In this document: positions 45,551 to 54,627 of the stretch, piece after piece
Numbering within the stretch: position 1 is the first letter of the stretch
Layout of the letters: each line of letters opens with the position of its first letter
Notes under the pieces: generated by a model
What the model was told of the DNA's origin: nothing
The model's database searches: none
The model's input: the letters and a program-made list of their open reading frames with translations, nothing else
Source of the DNA: an uncultured Williamsia sp.
Lineage (GTDB): Bacteria; Actinomycetota; Actinomycetes; Mycobacteriales; Mycobacteriaceae
NCBI RefSeq assembly: GCF_947494875.1
Contig: NZ_CANLWM010000004.1
Span: 186,001 to 250,000, forward strand
Direction: 5' to 3'
Length of the DNA: 64,000 nt
Position numbers and translations under genes: made by a program

Positions 45551-46771
45551 TTACGCGGTGATTGTCGCGTTCTCCTCCACGAGCGGCCCCGTCTCGGGCC
45601 GCAGCGGGCAGCGGGTGCGCGTGTAGATGGTCGGCATGCAGCGGTTGCAGTGGATGCATCTCGACGTCGTCGACGGGTCGGCTTCGATGCGCAGCGGCAG
45701 GTCCGGCTCGCGGAGCAGCGCGCGACCCATCGCGACGAAGTCGAAACCCTCCGCCAGGGCGAGGTCCATCGAGGCGCGGTCGGTGACGCCGCCGAGCAGG
45801 ATCAGCGGCATCGACACCGCCTCGCGGAGCTGCTGCGCGAGCGGCAGCAGATAGGCGGGGCGGTAGGGGTACTTCTTGAGGAAGAACGGACCCGCGGCCG
45901 TGAGGCCCCAGCGCAGCACGCCGTGGAAGGTGGCGGCGAACTCGGCGCGGGGCGCATCGCCGTGGAACAGGTACATCGGGTTCAGCAGCGAACTGCCGGC
46001 CGTCGGCTCGATCGCGTCGAGATGCCCGTCGCGTTCGAGCAATTGCGCGACGGTGCAGGCGTCGTCGGGCATGAAGCCGCCCGGCACCCCGTCGTACATG
46101 TTCAGTTTCGCGAGGACCGCGACGGAGTCGCCGACCTCCTCGCGGACGGCCTGCGCCATCTCGCGTGCGAAGCGTGCCCGGGCGACCACGGATCCGCCGT
46201 AGGCGTCTTTCCGGCGGTTGAGCAGCGGGCTGAGGAAGCTGCTCGCGAGGTAGTTGTGGCCGAAGTGGATCTCGAGCGCGTCGAAGCCGCTGTCGACGGC
46301 GATGCGTGCCCCGTGCCTCGCGGTGCGCATCAGACCGGCGATCTCCTCGGTCGACGGGCGACGACACACCGCCATCGACGAGGGTGCGACGCCCATCGGG
46401 GCCGGGATGCGCGACGGCGCCAGAGCCCGCGCGCGGTTCGAGAGCGGGTTCGCGACCGGCCCGGCATGACCGATCTGCGCGGAGGCCAGGGCGCCCTCGG
46501 CGTGGATCGCGTCGGTGAGACGCCGCAGGCCCGGCGCGGCGTCCTGGCGCAGCCAGATCTGGTGGCGGTCGGTGCGGCCCTCGGGGCTGATCGCGAGGTA
46601 GGCGACCGTCGTCATCGCGACCCCGCCCGCTGCGATCTCCCGGTGGAACTCGACGAGATCGTCGGTGACGAGCGCGTCGGGGGTGCGACCCTCGAAGGTC
46701 GCGCACTTGATGAGGCGATTGCGCAGCGTCAGAGGTCCGAGCCGCGCCGGGCTGAAGGGGGAGACGGCCAT
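45551..46771 (-). CDS. Old Yellow Enzyme-family NADH:flavin oxidoreductase with iron-sulfur Cys motif
   Basis: The 406-residue protein has the FMN-binding TIM barrel of the Old Yellow Enzyme family (LTLRNRLIKCATFEG, AQIGHAG, HFGHNYLASSFLSPLLNRR). A Cys cluster near the C-terminus (CIHCNRCMPTIYTRTRC, about residues 367-383) fits the 4Fe-4S site of the 2,4-dienoyl-CoA reductase type, but without the long C-terminal FAD domain. It likely reduces alpha,beta-unsaturated compounds. The ATG at 46771 was chosen; ATG 46801 lies inside the palindromic operator. It is divergent from lpd. Confidence 0.85.
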   Translation of the reverse strand: MAVSPFSPARLGPLTLRNRLIKCATFEGRTPDALVTDDLVEFHREIAAGGVAMTTVAYLAISPEGRTDRHQIWLRQDAAPGLRRLTDAIHAEGALASAQIGHAGPVANPLSNRARALAPSRIPAPMGVAPSSMAVCRRPSTEEIAGLMRTARHGARIAVDSGFDALEIHFGHNYLASSFLSPLLNRRKDAYGGSVVARARFAREMAQAVREEVGDSVAVLAKLNMYDGVPGGFMPDDACTVAQLLERDGHLDAIEPTAGSSLLNPMYLFHGDAPRAEFAATFHGVLRWGLTAAGPFFLKKYPYRPAYLLPLAQQLREAVSMPLILLGGVTDRASMDLALAEGFDFVAMGRALLREPDLPLRIEADPSTTSRCIHCNRCMPTIYTRTRCPLRPETGPLVEENATITA

Positions 46772-46793
46772 CCCTGACGGTAACCCCAGAAAC

Positions 46794-46807
46794 GAGAACA
46801 TGTTCTA
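46794..46807. promoter_or_regulatory. AGAACATGTTCT palindrome, KstR-like operator
   Basis: AGAACATGTTCT (46795-46806) is a perfect 12-base palindrome between lpd and the flavin oxidoreductase gene. With the next A it matches TnnAACnnGTTnnA, the KstR consensus, at all but the first position. It lies 24 bases before the oxidoreductase start. Confidence 0.65.
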
Positions 46808-46872
46808 GAAACGCTCGTCGGGAGGCTGTTCGCCGTGCGCGATCCCGACTGCGTGTGGCAGGCGTCGCAACG

Positions 46873-46878
46873 TAGGCT
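46873..46878 (+). promoter_or_regulatory. -10 element of lpd (leaderless)
   Basis: TAGGCT is followed by six bases and the GTG at 46885. Confidence 0.5.
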
Positions 46879-46884
46879 GAGCGC

Positions 46885-48273
46885 GTGGCAGAACACTTCG
46901 ACACAGTTGTCCTCGGCGCAGGTCCGGGTGGGTACGTCGCCGCGATCCGGTGCGCCCAGCTCGGCCAGAAGGTCGCCGTCATCGAGGAGAAGTACTGGGG
47001 AGGTGTCTGCCTGAACGTCGGGTGCATCCCGTCGAAGGCGCTGCTGCGCAACGCCGAGCTCGCGCACATCTTCCACACCCAGGCCAAGACCTTCGGGATG
47101 TCCGGTGAGGTCTCCTTCGACTTCGGCGCGGCCTTCGACCGCAGCCGCAAGGTGTCGGAGGGGATCGTCAAAGGCGTCCACTTCCTGATGAAGAAGAACA
47201 AGATCACCGAGATCGACGGGTACGGCGTGTTCACCGGCCCGAAGGCCATCACGGTCGGCGACGACCGTGAGCTCACGTTCGACAACGTCATCATCGACAC
47301 CGGCTCGTACGTGAAGCTGCTGCCGGGGGTGGAGCTGTCGGACAACGTCGTAACCTACGAATCGCAGATCCTGACCCGCGAGCTGCCGAAGTCCATCGTG
47401 ATCGTCGGTGCGGGCGCGATCGGCATGGAGTTCGGGTATGTGCTGGCCAACTACGGCGTCGACGTCACGATCATCGAGTTCCTCGACCGCGTCCTGCCCA
47501 ACGAGGACGCGGACTCGTCGAAGGAGCTCGCCAAGCAGTACAAGAAGCTCGGCGTGAAGATCCTGACCTCGACCAAGGTGAACAAGGTCGACGACCAGGG
47601 GTCGCAGGTCGAGGTGTCCTACACCGACGCCAAGGGCAACGACGACTCGGTCACCGTCGACAAGGTGATGATGAGCGTCGGGTTCGCCCCGCGTGTGGAG
47701 GGCTTCGGTCTCGACAAGGCCGGCGTCGAGCTGACCGAGCGCGGCGCCATCGCGATCGACGAGTTCATGCGCACCAACGTCGACGGCATCTACGCGATCG
47801 GTGACGTCACCGCGAAGCTGATGCTCGCCCACGTCGCCGAGGCGCAGGGCGTCGTCGCCGCGGAGACCATCGCCGGCGTCGAGACGATGCCGCTCGGCGA
47901 CTACCGGATGATGCCGCGCGCCACGTTCTGCCAGCCGCAGGTCGCCTCGTTCGGACTGACCGAGCAGCAGGCGAAGGACGAGGGTCACGAGGTCAAGGCG
48001 ACCCAGTTCCCGTTCACCGCGAACGGCAAGGCGCAGGGCCTCGGTGAGCCCGGCGGGTTCGTCAAGCTCATCACCGACACGAAGAACGACGAGCTGCTCG
48101 GCGCGCACCTGGTGGGCGACAACGTCTCCGAGATGCTGCCGCAGCTGACGCTCGCGCAGAAGTGGGACCTGACGGCCAAGGAACTGGCGCGGAACGTGCA
48201 CACGCACCCGACCATGTCCGAGGCCATGCAGGAGACCTTCCACGGCGCGATCGGCCACATGATCAACCTCTGA
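46885..48273 (+). CDS. lpdA: dihydrolipoyl dehydrogenase
   Basis: This FAD disulfide oxidoreductase reoxidises lipoamide in pyruvate and 2-oxoglutarate dehydrogenase complexes. The 462 residues have the FAD motif [12 protein letters not shown], the redox pair in [13 protein letters not shown], the NAD motif [25 protein letters not shown], and the C-terminal active-site HTHPTMSE. In M. tuberculosis the LpdC protein is a component of the same complexes and of the peroxidase system with AhpD/AhpC. It starts at a GTG with a leaderless promoter. The DNA glycosylase gene follows 5 bases after its stop. Confidence 0.96.
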   Translation: MAEHFDTVVLGAGPGGYVAAIRCAQLGQKVAVIEEKYWGGVCLNVGCIPSKALLRNAELAHIFHTQAKTFGMSGEVSFDFGAAFDRSRKVSEGIVKGVHFLMKKNKITEIDGYGVFTGPKAITVGDDRELTFDNVIIDTGSYVKLLPGVELSDNVVTYESQILTRELPKSIVIVGAGAIGMEFGYVLANYGVDVTIIEFLDRVLPNEDADSSKELAKQYKKLGVKILTSTKVNKVDDQGSQVEVSYTDAKGNDDSVTVDKVMMSVGFAPRVEGFGLDKAGVELTERGAIAIDEFMRTNVDGIYAIGDVTAKLMLAHVAEAQGVVAAETIAGVETMPLGDYRMMPRATFCQPQVASFGLTEQQAKDEGHEVKATQFPFTANGKAQGLGEPGGFVKLITDTKNDELLGAHLVGDNVSEMLPQLTLAQKWDLTAKELARNVHTHPTMSEAMQETFHGAIGHMINL

Positions 48274-48278
48274 CGCCG

Positions 48279-49166
48279 GTGATCGACGGGGCCGACCGCG
48301 TCCGCGAGTGGACGCCGTCGTTCCCGCTCGACATCCGTCGGACCCTCGCGCTGCACAAGCGCGGTGGGTCGGACCCGACGCACCGGATCCGCCCCGACGG
48401 TTCCGTGTGGCGGACCAGCCACACCCCCGACGGGCCGGGCACCCTCGCCATCACGCGCCACTCGGGTGTCGTCACCGGCCACGGCTGGGGTCCGGGCGCG
48501 GACTGGCTGCTCGACCACCTGCCGTCACTGCTCGGTGCCGACGACGACCCGTCGGCGCTCGTCGCGCGCGACCCCGTCGTGGCGGAACTGATGCGCCGCG
48601 GTGAGCACTCCGGCATCCGGCTCGGTCGCACCGACCGCGTCTGGGAGGCGTTCGTCCCGGCCGTGCTCGAACAGAAGGTGGTCGGCAAGGAGGCGTGGCG
48701 TGCCTGGCGACATCTGCTGCGGCGCTTCGGCGTACCGGCTCCCGGCGCCCCTGACATGCACGTGTGCCCGCCGCAGCGCGAGTGGGCGTCGATCCCATCG
48801 TGGGAATGGCATCTCGCCGGTGCGGAACCCGTCCGCATGCGAACCGTCCGCCGCGGCGTCGCGTTCGACGTCGAACGCCACCACGAACACCTGCGCACGC
48901 TGCACGGGGTCGGTCGCTGGACGGAGTCCGAGGTGCGGTGTCGCGCCCTCGGCGACCCCGATGTCGTGCCCGTCGGCGACTACCACGTCTGCAAGACGGT
49001 GGGGCAGACGCTGATCGGACGGCCCGTCGACGACGCGGGCATGTTGGAGCTCCTCGAGCCGTACCGCGGCCAGCGGTACCGCGTGGTCCGCCTCATCGAG
49101 CTCTACGGCACCCGGCCCGAACGCCACGGTGCCCGGATGTCGATGCGCGACTACCGCGGGTTCTGA
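48279..49166 (+). CDS. AlkA-like 3-methyladenine DNA glycosylase
   Basis: The HhH-GPD domain is visible: VWEAFVPAVLEQKVVGKEAWRAW, the helix-hairpin-helix LHGVGRWTESE and the catalytic Asp region DPDVVPVGDYHVCKTVG. This excises alkylated or damaged bases in base-excision repair. The 295-residue length and an N-terminal beta region (RIRPDGSVWRTSHTPDG) fit AlkA-type glycosylases. It follows lpd and overlaps the convergent glycosyltransferase by 16 bases. GTG 48279 is the first start after the lpd stop. Confidence 0.87.
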   Translation: MIDGADRVREWTPSFPLDIRRTLALHKRGGSDPTHRIRPDGSVWRTSHTPDGPGTLAITRHSGVVTGHGWGPGADWLLDHLPSLLGADDDPSALVARDPVVAELMRRGEHSGIRLGRTDRVWEAFVPAVLEQKVVGKEAWRAWRHLLRRFGVPAPGAPDMHVCPPQREWASIPSWEWHLAGAEPVRMRTVRRGVAFDVERHHEHLRTLHGVGRWTESEVRCRALGDPDVVPVGDYHVCKTVGQTLIGRPVDDAGMLELLEPYRGQRYRVVRLIELYGTRPERHGARMSMRDYRGF

Positions 49167-50035
49167 GCCCGGCCGATCGGCGAGGCGCGGTGGTCGATTG
49201 CCCGATCGATGATCCTCGCGACCGAGAACCGCCGGGCGGCGGGATCCCAGGCTCGGTTGACAGGCAGCTTGGCCATCGTGAGTACGAAGGTCGCCGTGTC
49301 CATCAGCAATGACACGGCGAACATCCGCCACTGGTGGTGCAGCGCGTACGTGCGCGGCCCGCAGGCCGCGTACCGCACAAAGCTCCGCGGACCGGTCAGC
49401 AGACGACGTCCCGACACGACCGCCGACATCCCGGGGACCACGATCGCCGCGTGACCGTGCGCCCGGAGCAGCAACCACCGGTCGAGGTCCTCGAAGACGT
49501 CGCCGCGCACGCTCACCTCGTCGGCGATCTCCGTCCAGGCCGAACGGCGGATCACCGAGTTGGCCCCGCTCAGCCCGGGTGCGAGGACGGGACGGCCGGT
49601 GCCGAGACCGCGGCGAGCGGCCCTGTCGAGGCGCGCGTTGCGCCGGCGGTACCGCCCTTGGAACGGCAGGTCCCACAGGGGGATCGGCGCGGTGCCCGCC
49701 ATGACCGACGGATGATCGCCGAATGTCTCGGCGATCGCCGACGCCCATCCGGTCCCGACGAGGGTGTCGCTGTCGACGCTGGCGATGAGGTCGCCGCGGG
49801 CCTCGGCGAAACCGCGATAGCGCGCGTGCGCGACACCCGGGGTGGGCTCGTGCAACAGCCGGATGCGGGGATCGTCGACCGCCGCGGCGCGGACGCGGTC
49901 CGCCGTGTCGTCGGTGCTGGCGTTGTCGACGACGACGATCTCGAGGACCTCGTCACCCTGACGGGACAGGTGCCGAAGGCACTCATCGATGCCCGACCCC
50001 TCGTCGAACGCCGGTATCACGACCGATATCGACAC
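49151..50035 (-). CDS. family 2 glycosyltransferase
   Basis: The 294-residue protein starts SISVVIPAFDEGSGIDECL and carries the GT-A motifs VVVDNASTDDTAD and SVDSDTLV (the DxD metal site), GLSGANSVIRR and the C-terminal FEDLDRWLLLRAHGH acid. No signal or long membrane helix is seen apart from a weak C-terminal hydrophobic stretch (FAVSLLMDTATFVL). It would transfer a sugar from a nucleotide sugar at the membrane, target unknown. Start at GTG 50035; the longer frame is a shadow. The PucR-type regulator lies 40 bases upstream on the same strand. Confidence 0.87.
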   Translation of the reverse strand: MSISVVIPAFDEGSGIDECLRHLSRQGDEVLEIVVVDNASTDDTADRVRAAAVDDPRIRLLHEPTPGVAHARYRGFAEARGDLIASVDSDTLVGTGWASAIAETFGDHPSVMAGTAPIPLWDLPFQGRYRRRNARLDRAARRGLGTGRPVLAPGLSGANSVIRRSAWTEIADEVSVRGDVFEDLDRWLLLRAHGHAAIVVPGMSAVVSGRRLLTGPRSFVRYAACGPRTYALHHQWRMFAVSLLMDTATFVLTMAKLPVNRAWDPAARRFSVARIIDRAIDHRASPIGRAQNPR

Positions 50036-50075
50036 CCGCCCAGGATAGGGGCCGCAAGGTCGCGTCCGTGTCGGG

Positions 50076-51308
50076 TCAGGCCCGCGCGGCCACCGCGTCG
50101 TAGGCGAGGATCGCCGAGCGTGCCTGGGTGATGGCACGGGGCTGACTGAGGTCGAGGCCGATCGCCGCCGCCACCCGGGACATCCGGTTGTCAACGGTGT
50201 TCGGGTGGACCTCGAGGCGGCGGGCGGTCTCGCGGCGGTTCATCCCGCATGACATGTGGACCCGCAATGTCTCCAGCAGATCGGCGTGTGAGGTCAGCGG
50301 CGCGATGAGCGCGGCCAGTGCGTCGCGGGCCGGTCCCGGGCGGGTGATCTGGTACTCGATGACCAGGTCCTCCATCGAGTAGAGGCCGGGTTCACGGTCG
50401 ATGGACCGGGCGAGGTCGAGCAGCTCGTCGGCCCGTGCCACGAGTTCCGGGAGGTTCTCGGCGTCGCCGACGACCGTCGTGCACAGCAGCGCCGACCCGA
50501 TGGCGCGGGTGAGGGCGTCCGTCACCGAGGTGTCGAGCCGGTCGGCGTCGTCGGTGACCGGGAGGACGACGGTGCCGCCGGCCTCGCTGAGGATCGTCAG
50601 CGCCGAGGGACCGAGGACGTCGGCGACACCCCGCGACACGGTGGTCGCGGCCGGGCCCGCGCCGGCCTCGGCGTCGAGGACGGCGATGGACAACACCTGC
50701 CACCGATCGGAGACGGGCAGCCCGAAGTCACCGGCCCGACGGACGTCGACCTCCCCGCGGATGGCGGCGGTGACGAACTGTTCCCACGGCGAGGGGTCCG
50801 GTGCGGAGCGCTCCAGCGCGGACGCCTCGGCGAAGATGGCAGACGCGTCGGCGAGCAGCGACCTGCGGACGGCGACGATCGACGACATGGTCGCGACCAC
50901 GAGAGCTGTGTCGTCGACGGAACGGGTCGCCGCGTCGGCCGCGGCGTCCACGGCGGCTCCGATGACCTGGATCGTCGCGGCGAGGGGGACGCCGGCCCGT
51001 GACCACTCGACGACGGCCGCACGGATGCGACGACACGACGAGGTGTCCACGAGGTGCGGTCGGCGGATCGAGACGTCGTCAAGGGTGCGCCGCACCGCGC
51101 CGTCGAACGTCGTCCGCGCCTGTCGTGTCTGGGCGAGCGCGGTGTCGCCGGAGCGGGGCGGCCCGCCCGCGACGGCTGCGGCGACGACCGACCGGATGAC
51201 GGTGGCCAGCACCTCATCCCAGTCACCACGGTCACGACATGCGCGCGCGAGGGCGGTGAACTGCGACGAACCGCCTACGGCGGCCGCCGAAGTCTTGTCG
51301 AGCTGCAT
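50076..51308 (-). CDS. PucR-family transcriptional regulator
   Basis: The 410-residue protein has a helical N-terminal sensor (about 20-170), a CdaR GGDEF-like middle domain (about 180-310, SDRWQVLSIAVLD) and a C-terminal PucR helix-turn-helix (LRVHMSCGMNRRETARRLEVHPNTVDNRMSRV, last 60 residues). It has the same layout as the regulator cut by the left edge. ATG 51308 is the likely start; GTG 51317 is possible. The perfect inverted repeat 51326-51349 just upstream is probably its own operator. Effector unknown. Confidence 0.88.
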   Translation of the reverse strand: MQLDKTSAAAVGGSSQFTALARACRDRGDWDEVLATVIRSVVAAAVAGGPPRSGDTALAQTRQARTTFDGAVRRTLDDVSIRRPHLVDTSSCRRIRAAVVEWSRAGVPLAATIQVIGAAVDAAADAATRSVDDTALVVATMSSIVAVRRSLLADASAIFAEASALERSAPDPSPWEQFVTAAIRGEVDVRRAGDFGLPVSDRWQVLSIAVLDAEAGAGPAATTVSRGVADVLGPSALTILSEAGGTVVLPVTDDADRLDTSVTDALTRAIGSALLCTTVVGDAENLPELVARADELLDLARSIDREPGLYSMEDLVIEYQITRPGPARDALAALIAPLTSHADLLETLRVHMSCGMNRRETARRLEVHPNTVDNRMSRVAAAIGLDLSQPRAITQARSAILAYDAVAARA

Positions 51309-51325
51309 CGTGTGGACCCCCAACT

Positions 51326-51349
51326 GGACACACCCTCCCCGGTGTGTCC
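51326..51349. promoter_or_regulatory. inverted repeat, probable PucR operator
   Basis: GGACACACC and GGTGTGTCC form a perfect nine-base inverted repeat with a six-base spacer, 17 bases before the regulator start. Confidence 0.7.
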
Positions 51350-51412
51350 GACCAGGGCCCACGGTACATCTGTTGAGTGCCCGAATGGAAGGGCCGTTCT
51401 CGCCGATTCGTC

Positions 51413-52162
51413 TCAGGGCACGTCGGGGGCGGTCGCGATCACGTACTGACCCTGCCCGGTGATCTGCTGCCGGATGTCGCGCATCCCGGCGGCGCTGAGC
51501 CGGCCGGTGATCTCGTCCCGTCCGAAGATGCGGAAACCGCTGAGCCCGAGCGCCGGTCGGGCGCCCGGCAGCGACGACAACGTCGTCTGGACCGAGGTGA
51601 AGATCGCGATCTCGCCACCCGGCGCGACGACGCGGACCATCTCGTCGACCACCGTCAGCGGATCGCCGATCAGGTAGAGCGCGGCCAGGCAGCAGACGCT
51701 GTCGAAGGTGCCGTCGGGGAAAGGGATGTGGTGGGCGTCCCCGCGGACGTAGACCGCGCGGGGCGCGGCGTTGTCGACGACGGCGCGGGCGAGCATCGGT
51801 GTGGAGAAGTCGAGTCCGACGCAGAACCCGTCGCCGGTGAGGTCACGCGCGAATCGGTCGGTGTAGTTGCCCGGTCCACACGCCACGTCGAGGATCCGGC
51901 GGTCGCCGCGGCGGGCGAGGCGTTCGGTCAACCGCTCGCCGGCCACCAGCGTGGACGTCCCGCCCAGCGAGAACAGGCGGGTGAAGACGGGCCGCCACGC
52001 ACGTTCGTACACCGCCGCGAACACCGGGTTCTCCATCAGCCGTTGGCTCGGCGATCGCCCCGACCGTTCCGGTTCCAGCAGGTCGAGGTAGCCGGCGGAC
52101 TCGTCGCGGACGGGAACCGTCAAGAGGTCCCGCACGGCGGCGCGGGCGTCGGCGTCGGTCAC
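51413..52162 (-). CDS. class I SAM-dependent methyltransferase
   Basis: The 249-residue protein has motif I in DVACGPGNYTDRFAR (about residues 92-106), the acidic GLDFSTPML loop, GDAHHIPFPDGTFDSV and the LYLIGDPLTVVDEMVRVVAPGG segment of the UbiE/Coq5-type methyltransferases. The substrate is unknown. Its GTG start overlaps the stop of the AhpD-like gene (GTGA), so the two are coupled. It is similar only in motif pattern to Tam. Confidence 0.88.
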   Translation of the reverse strand: MTDADARAAVRDLLTVPVRDESAGYLDLLEPERSGRSPSQRLMENPVFAAVYERAWRPVFTRLFSLGGTSTLVAGERLTERLARRGDRRILDVACGPGNYTDRFARDLTGDGFCVGLDFSTPMLARAVVDNAAPRAVYVRGDAHHIPFPDGTFDSVCCLAALYLIGDPLTVVDEMVRVVAPGGEIAIFTSVQTTLSSLPGARPALGLSGFRIFGRDEITGRLSAAGMRDIRQQITGQGQYVIATAPDVP

Positions 52163-52701
52163 CGGTCGCGGTCGATCCGCAGGGTGGAGATGGTCGTGGC
52201 GAGTGAGTCGTAGTTGCCCACGAGCAGCAGCAGCCCGATGCGTTCCCGCTCGGTGAGGTGGCGACTGAGCGCCTCCCACGTCGGGTCGGAGATGTCGCGG
52301 TCGGCGACGAGCTCGTCGACGGCGGTGAGCAGGACCCGGGACCGCTCGACGTGCAGGGCGGAGGGGTCGAGGGCGTCGGGGCCCCTCTGGATCTGCGCGG
52401 CGAGGGTGTCGTCGATACCGACCCGGCGCCCGATGCGCAGGTGGTGGTCGAGTTCGTAGTCGCACGCGCGCAGGGTCGCGACGCGGATGATCACCATCTC
52501 GGTGTCGACCCGGCTGAGCGGGCCGAACGGCATGAGCCGCGCGGACTGGTGCAGCCATCCGCGGAAGAGACCGCCGGTCCGACCGAGCGTCGAGAAGATG
52601 TGCATGTCGGGGACACCGACCACACGCGAGGCGATGCGGCAGAAGGCCCAGTTCACCGGGCCGAGCTCGCGGAGGTGACCGGGCGGTATGCGGGGGGTCA
52701 T
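52159..52701 (-). CDS. AhpD-like CMD-family protein with a single redox Cys
   Basis: A 180-residue carboxymuconolactone-decarboxylase-like protein. The core reads EMVIIRVATLRACDYELDHHLRIGRRVG: one Cys remains where AhpD has C-x2-C, and the second is replaced (CDYE). This resembles M. tuberculosis Rv0464c, which lies beside ramB in the same relative place. It may not be a peroxidase at all. ATG 52701 lies 49 bases after the ramB stop on the same strand. Confidence 0.85.
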   Translation of the reverse strand: MTPRIPPGHLRELGPVNWAFCRIASRVVGVPDMHIFSTLGRTGGLFRGWLHQSARLMPFGPLSRVDTEMVIIRVATLRACDYELDHHLRIGRRVGIDDTLAAQIQRGPDALDPSALHVERSRVLLTAVDELVADRDISDPTWEALSRHLTERERIGLLLLVGNYDSLATTISTLRIDRDR

Positions 52702-52750
52702 CGATGCCTTTCGGGCTCGCGGGAGCCGATCGGTGCTGCCGGGGTGGTGA

Positions 52751-54163
52751 TCAGTCGACCAGATAGGGGGAGATGGTGCTGCGGTGCTCGGAGATCTGCA
52801 GGGGCGCCCCCAGCGCGGGGAATGCGCGCTGGGCACAGTTCGACCGCTCGCACACGCGGCAGCCGGCACCGATCGGCGTCACCCGCGCCTGGGGCCCGAT
52901 CTCGAGGCCGTCGGCGTAGACGAGCCGACCGGCGTGCCGGAGCTCGCATCCGAGACCGATCGCGAAGGTCTTGCCGGGCTGCCCGTACCGCGCGGCGCGA
53001 CGCTCGACGGTCCGCGCGACCCAGAGGTAGTCGCGTCCGTCCGGCATCTGGGCGATCTGCGTGAGGATCTTGCCCGGTGAGGCGAACGTCTCGTACACGT
53101 TCCACAGCGGGCACGTGCCGCCGGAGGACGAGAAGTGGAACCCGGTCGCGGACTGGCGCTTGGACATGTTCCCCGCGCGGTCGACGCGGACGAACGAGAA
53201 CGGGACGCCGCGCAGGTCCGGACGCTGCAGCGTCGACAGCCGGTGGCAGATGGTCTCGTAGGAGACCTGATAGAACGCCGAGAGCCGCTCGATGTCGTAC
53301 CGGAAGTCCTCGGCCGCGCCGTGGAACTGGCCGTAGGGCAGCACCATGGCGGCGGCGGCGTAGTTGGCGAGGCCGAGGCGCGCCAGACTGCGCGCCTCGT
53401 CGCTGGTGAAGTTGCCCTCGTCGGCGAGGCGGTCCATGAGGTCGCCGAACTCGAGATAGGCGAGTTCGGTGGCGAGTTTGAAGGTGCGCTGGCCCGCGGA
53501 GAGGTGACGCGAGATCTCGAGGCGTCGTCCCTCGGGGTCGTAACGGTGCAGCAGCGTGTCGCCCATGTCGACGCGGCGGACGATGTTGATGCCGTGCACC
53601 GTCTCGATGCGGTCGAAGATCTCTCGGCGGACGTCACCGGAGTGCATCCGCATGCGGGTGGTCATGTCCTCGGCCGCGGTGTCGAGCTCGTGGAGGTAGT
53701 TGTGGCGGCGGTAGAAGAAGTCGCGGACCTCCTCGTGCGGTGCGGTGATCGATCCCCGCATCGAGCCGTCGCCGCGGTCGTCGGTGACCGCGGCGAGCTG
53801 GTCGGTGGTCGTCCGGTACCGCCGGTGCAGGCTGACCATCGCCCGCGCGATCTCGGGATGGGTCCGCACCACGTCGGCGGCCGTCGCCCCGAGGTCCCCG
53901 GACGCCTCGACGTCGGGGTCCATGAGGACCTCACGCACCTCGGCCACCAGACGAACGTCGTCCTGGGAGTCGAAGAACTCGGCGTCGAGACCGAACGCCT
54001 CGCTGATCTTCACCAGCACCGGATCGGTCAGCGGGCGGGCGTCGTGCTCGATCTGGTTCAGGTACGAGGGCGAGATCCCGAGTGTCTGCGCCAGCGACAC
54101 CTGCGAGAGCCCGCGGTCGGAGCGGAGCGCCCGTACCCGCGATCCGACATAGGTCCTGCCCAC
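52751..54163 (-). CDS. ramB: RamB-type (short-chain fatty acyl) transcriptional regulator
   Basis: RamB represses or tunes acetate and glyoxylate-cycle genes. The 470-residue protein has an N-terminal XRE-type helix-turn-helix ([27 protein letters not shown], residues 19-45), a long helical ImmA/IrrE-like middle domain and a C-terminal Cys cluster CRVCERSNC near residue 435. It is the usual length for RamB (about 470). The GTG at 54163 has TAGCCT seven bases upstream, which supports it over the longer frame. It is divergent from aceA; the space between holds a RamB-box-like site, so both genes are probably targets. Confidence 0.93.
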   Translation of the reverse strand: MGRTYVGSRVRALRSDRGLSQVSLAQTLGISPSYLNQIEHDARPLTDPVLVKISEAFGLDAEFFDSQDDVRLVAEVREVLMDPDVEASGDLGATAADVVRTHPEIARAMVSLHRRYRTTTDQLAAVTDDRGDGSMRGSITAPHEEVRDFFYRRHNYLHELDTAAEDMTTRMRMHSGDVRREIFDRIETVHGINIVRRVDMGDTLLHRYDPEGRRLEISRHLSAGQRTFKLATELAYLEFGDLMDRLADEGNFTSDEARSLARLGLANYAAAAMVLPYGQFHGAAEDFRYDIERLSAFYQVSYETICHRLSTLQRPDLRGVPFSFVRVDRAGNMSKRQSATGFHFSSSGGTCPLWNVYETFASPGKILTQIAQMPDGRDYLWVARTVERRAARYGQPGKTFAIGLGCELRHAGRLVYADGLEIGPQARVTPIGAGCRVCERSNCAQRAFPALGAPLQISEHRSTISPYLVD

Positions 54164-54325
54164 GGGAGCCAGGCTACGTCGCGCCGACCGCCCGGTTCGC
54201 CCGCTGTCCGACCGAGGGCGGATGTGACTGTGGCCACTTTCCGATGCGGCAGGAATGGACCTGGGGCCCCGACGACCGCCCGGGGTGTCTGCCGTGGGGT
54301 GCGCCGCGTCCGTGGGCATCGACGC

Positions 54326-54339
54326 AGTACGCGCGTACT
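54326..54339. promoter_or_regulatory. AGTACGCGCGTACT palindrome (same as tam operators)
   Basis: A perfect 14-base palindrome identical to the core of the tam operator at 36916. It lies about 300 bases before aceA and 163 bases before ramB. Confidence 0.75.
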
Positions 54340-54379
54340 TTTTGGCCCCTGGGCATGGATCTTTCACACGCCCATGTTC

Positions 54380-54393
54380 GCAAACTTTGCAAA
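54380..54393. promoter_or_regulatory. RamB-like binding box
   Basis: GCAAACTTTGCAAA matches the Corynebacterium RamB consensus (roughly AAACTTTGCAAA) at all positions. It lies 235 bases before the aceA start and 217 bases from the ramB start. Confidence 0.7.
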
Positions 54394-54627
54394 TGCGCGT
54401 CGGGATGTGGCCGAATGTGGCACCTGCAAGCAGTGGACCAGCACGTTTGGGGTGTGGCACTCTTTGTGCAGGCGCCGCGGACCCGACGTCGGACGGTTGC
54501 GAAACCACCGAACCGTTCACCGGGTCCGGGCACCGGGGACATCACCCGGGACCCGACCCGACGAGCCGCGGCCGCGCCTGTGAGAAGCCGCCGACACCGC
54601 GTCGGCAACGAGAAAACTGGAGTGCAG

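Larger units (their letters stand above)
54164..54627. other. 464-bp ramB-aceA intergenic control region
   Basis: This is the only stretch over 300 bases without a gene. It holds the ramB -10 TAGCCT on the minus strand (54176-54171), a possible CRP/GlxR half-match TGTGA-N6-CCACT (54223-54238), TGGGGC runs as favoured by RamA, a 14-base palindrome at 54326 and a RamB-like box at 54380. The aceA ribosome site GGAG lies just before the ATG at 54628. The last 150 bases form a long GC-rich leader with no structure I can name. Confidence 0.6.

Noticed and set aside
46795..46806. LexA/SOS box at the AGAACATGTTCT palindrome
   Set aside because: Actinobacterial LexA sites have GAAC and GTTC four bases apart; here the spacing is two.
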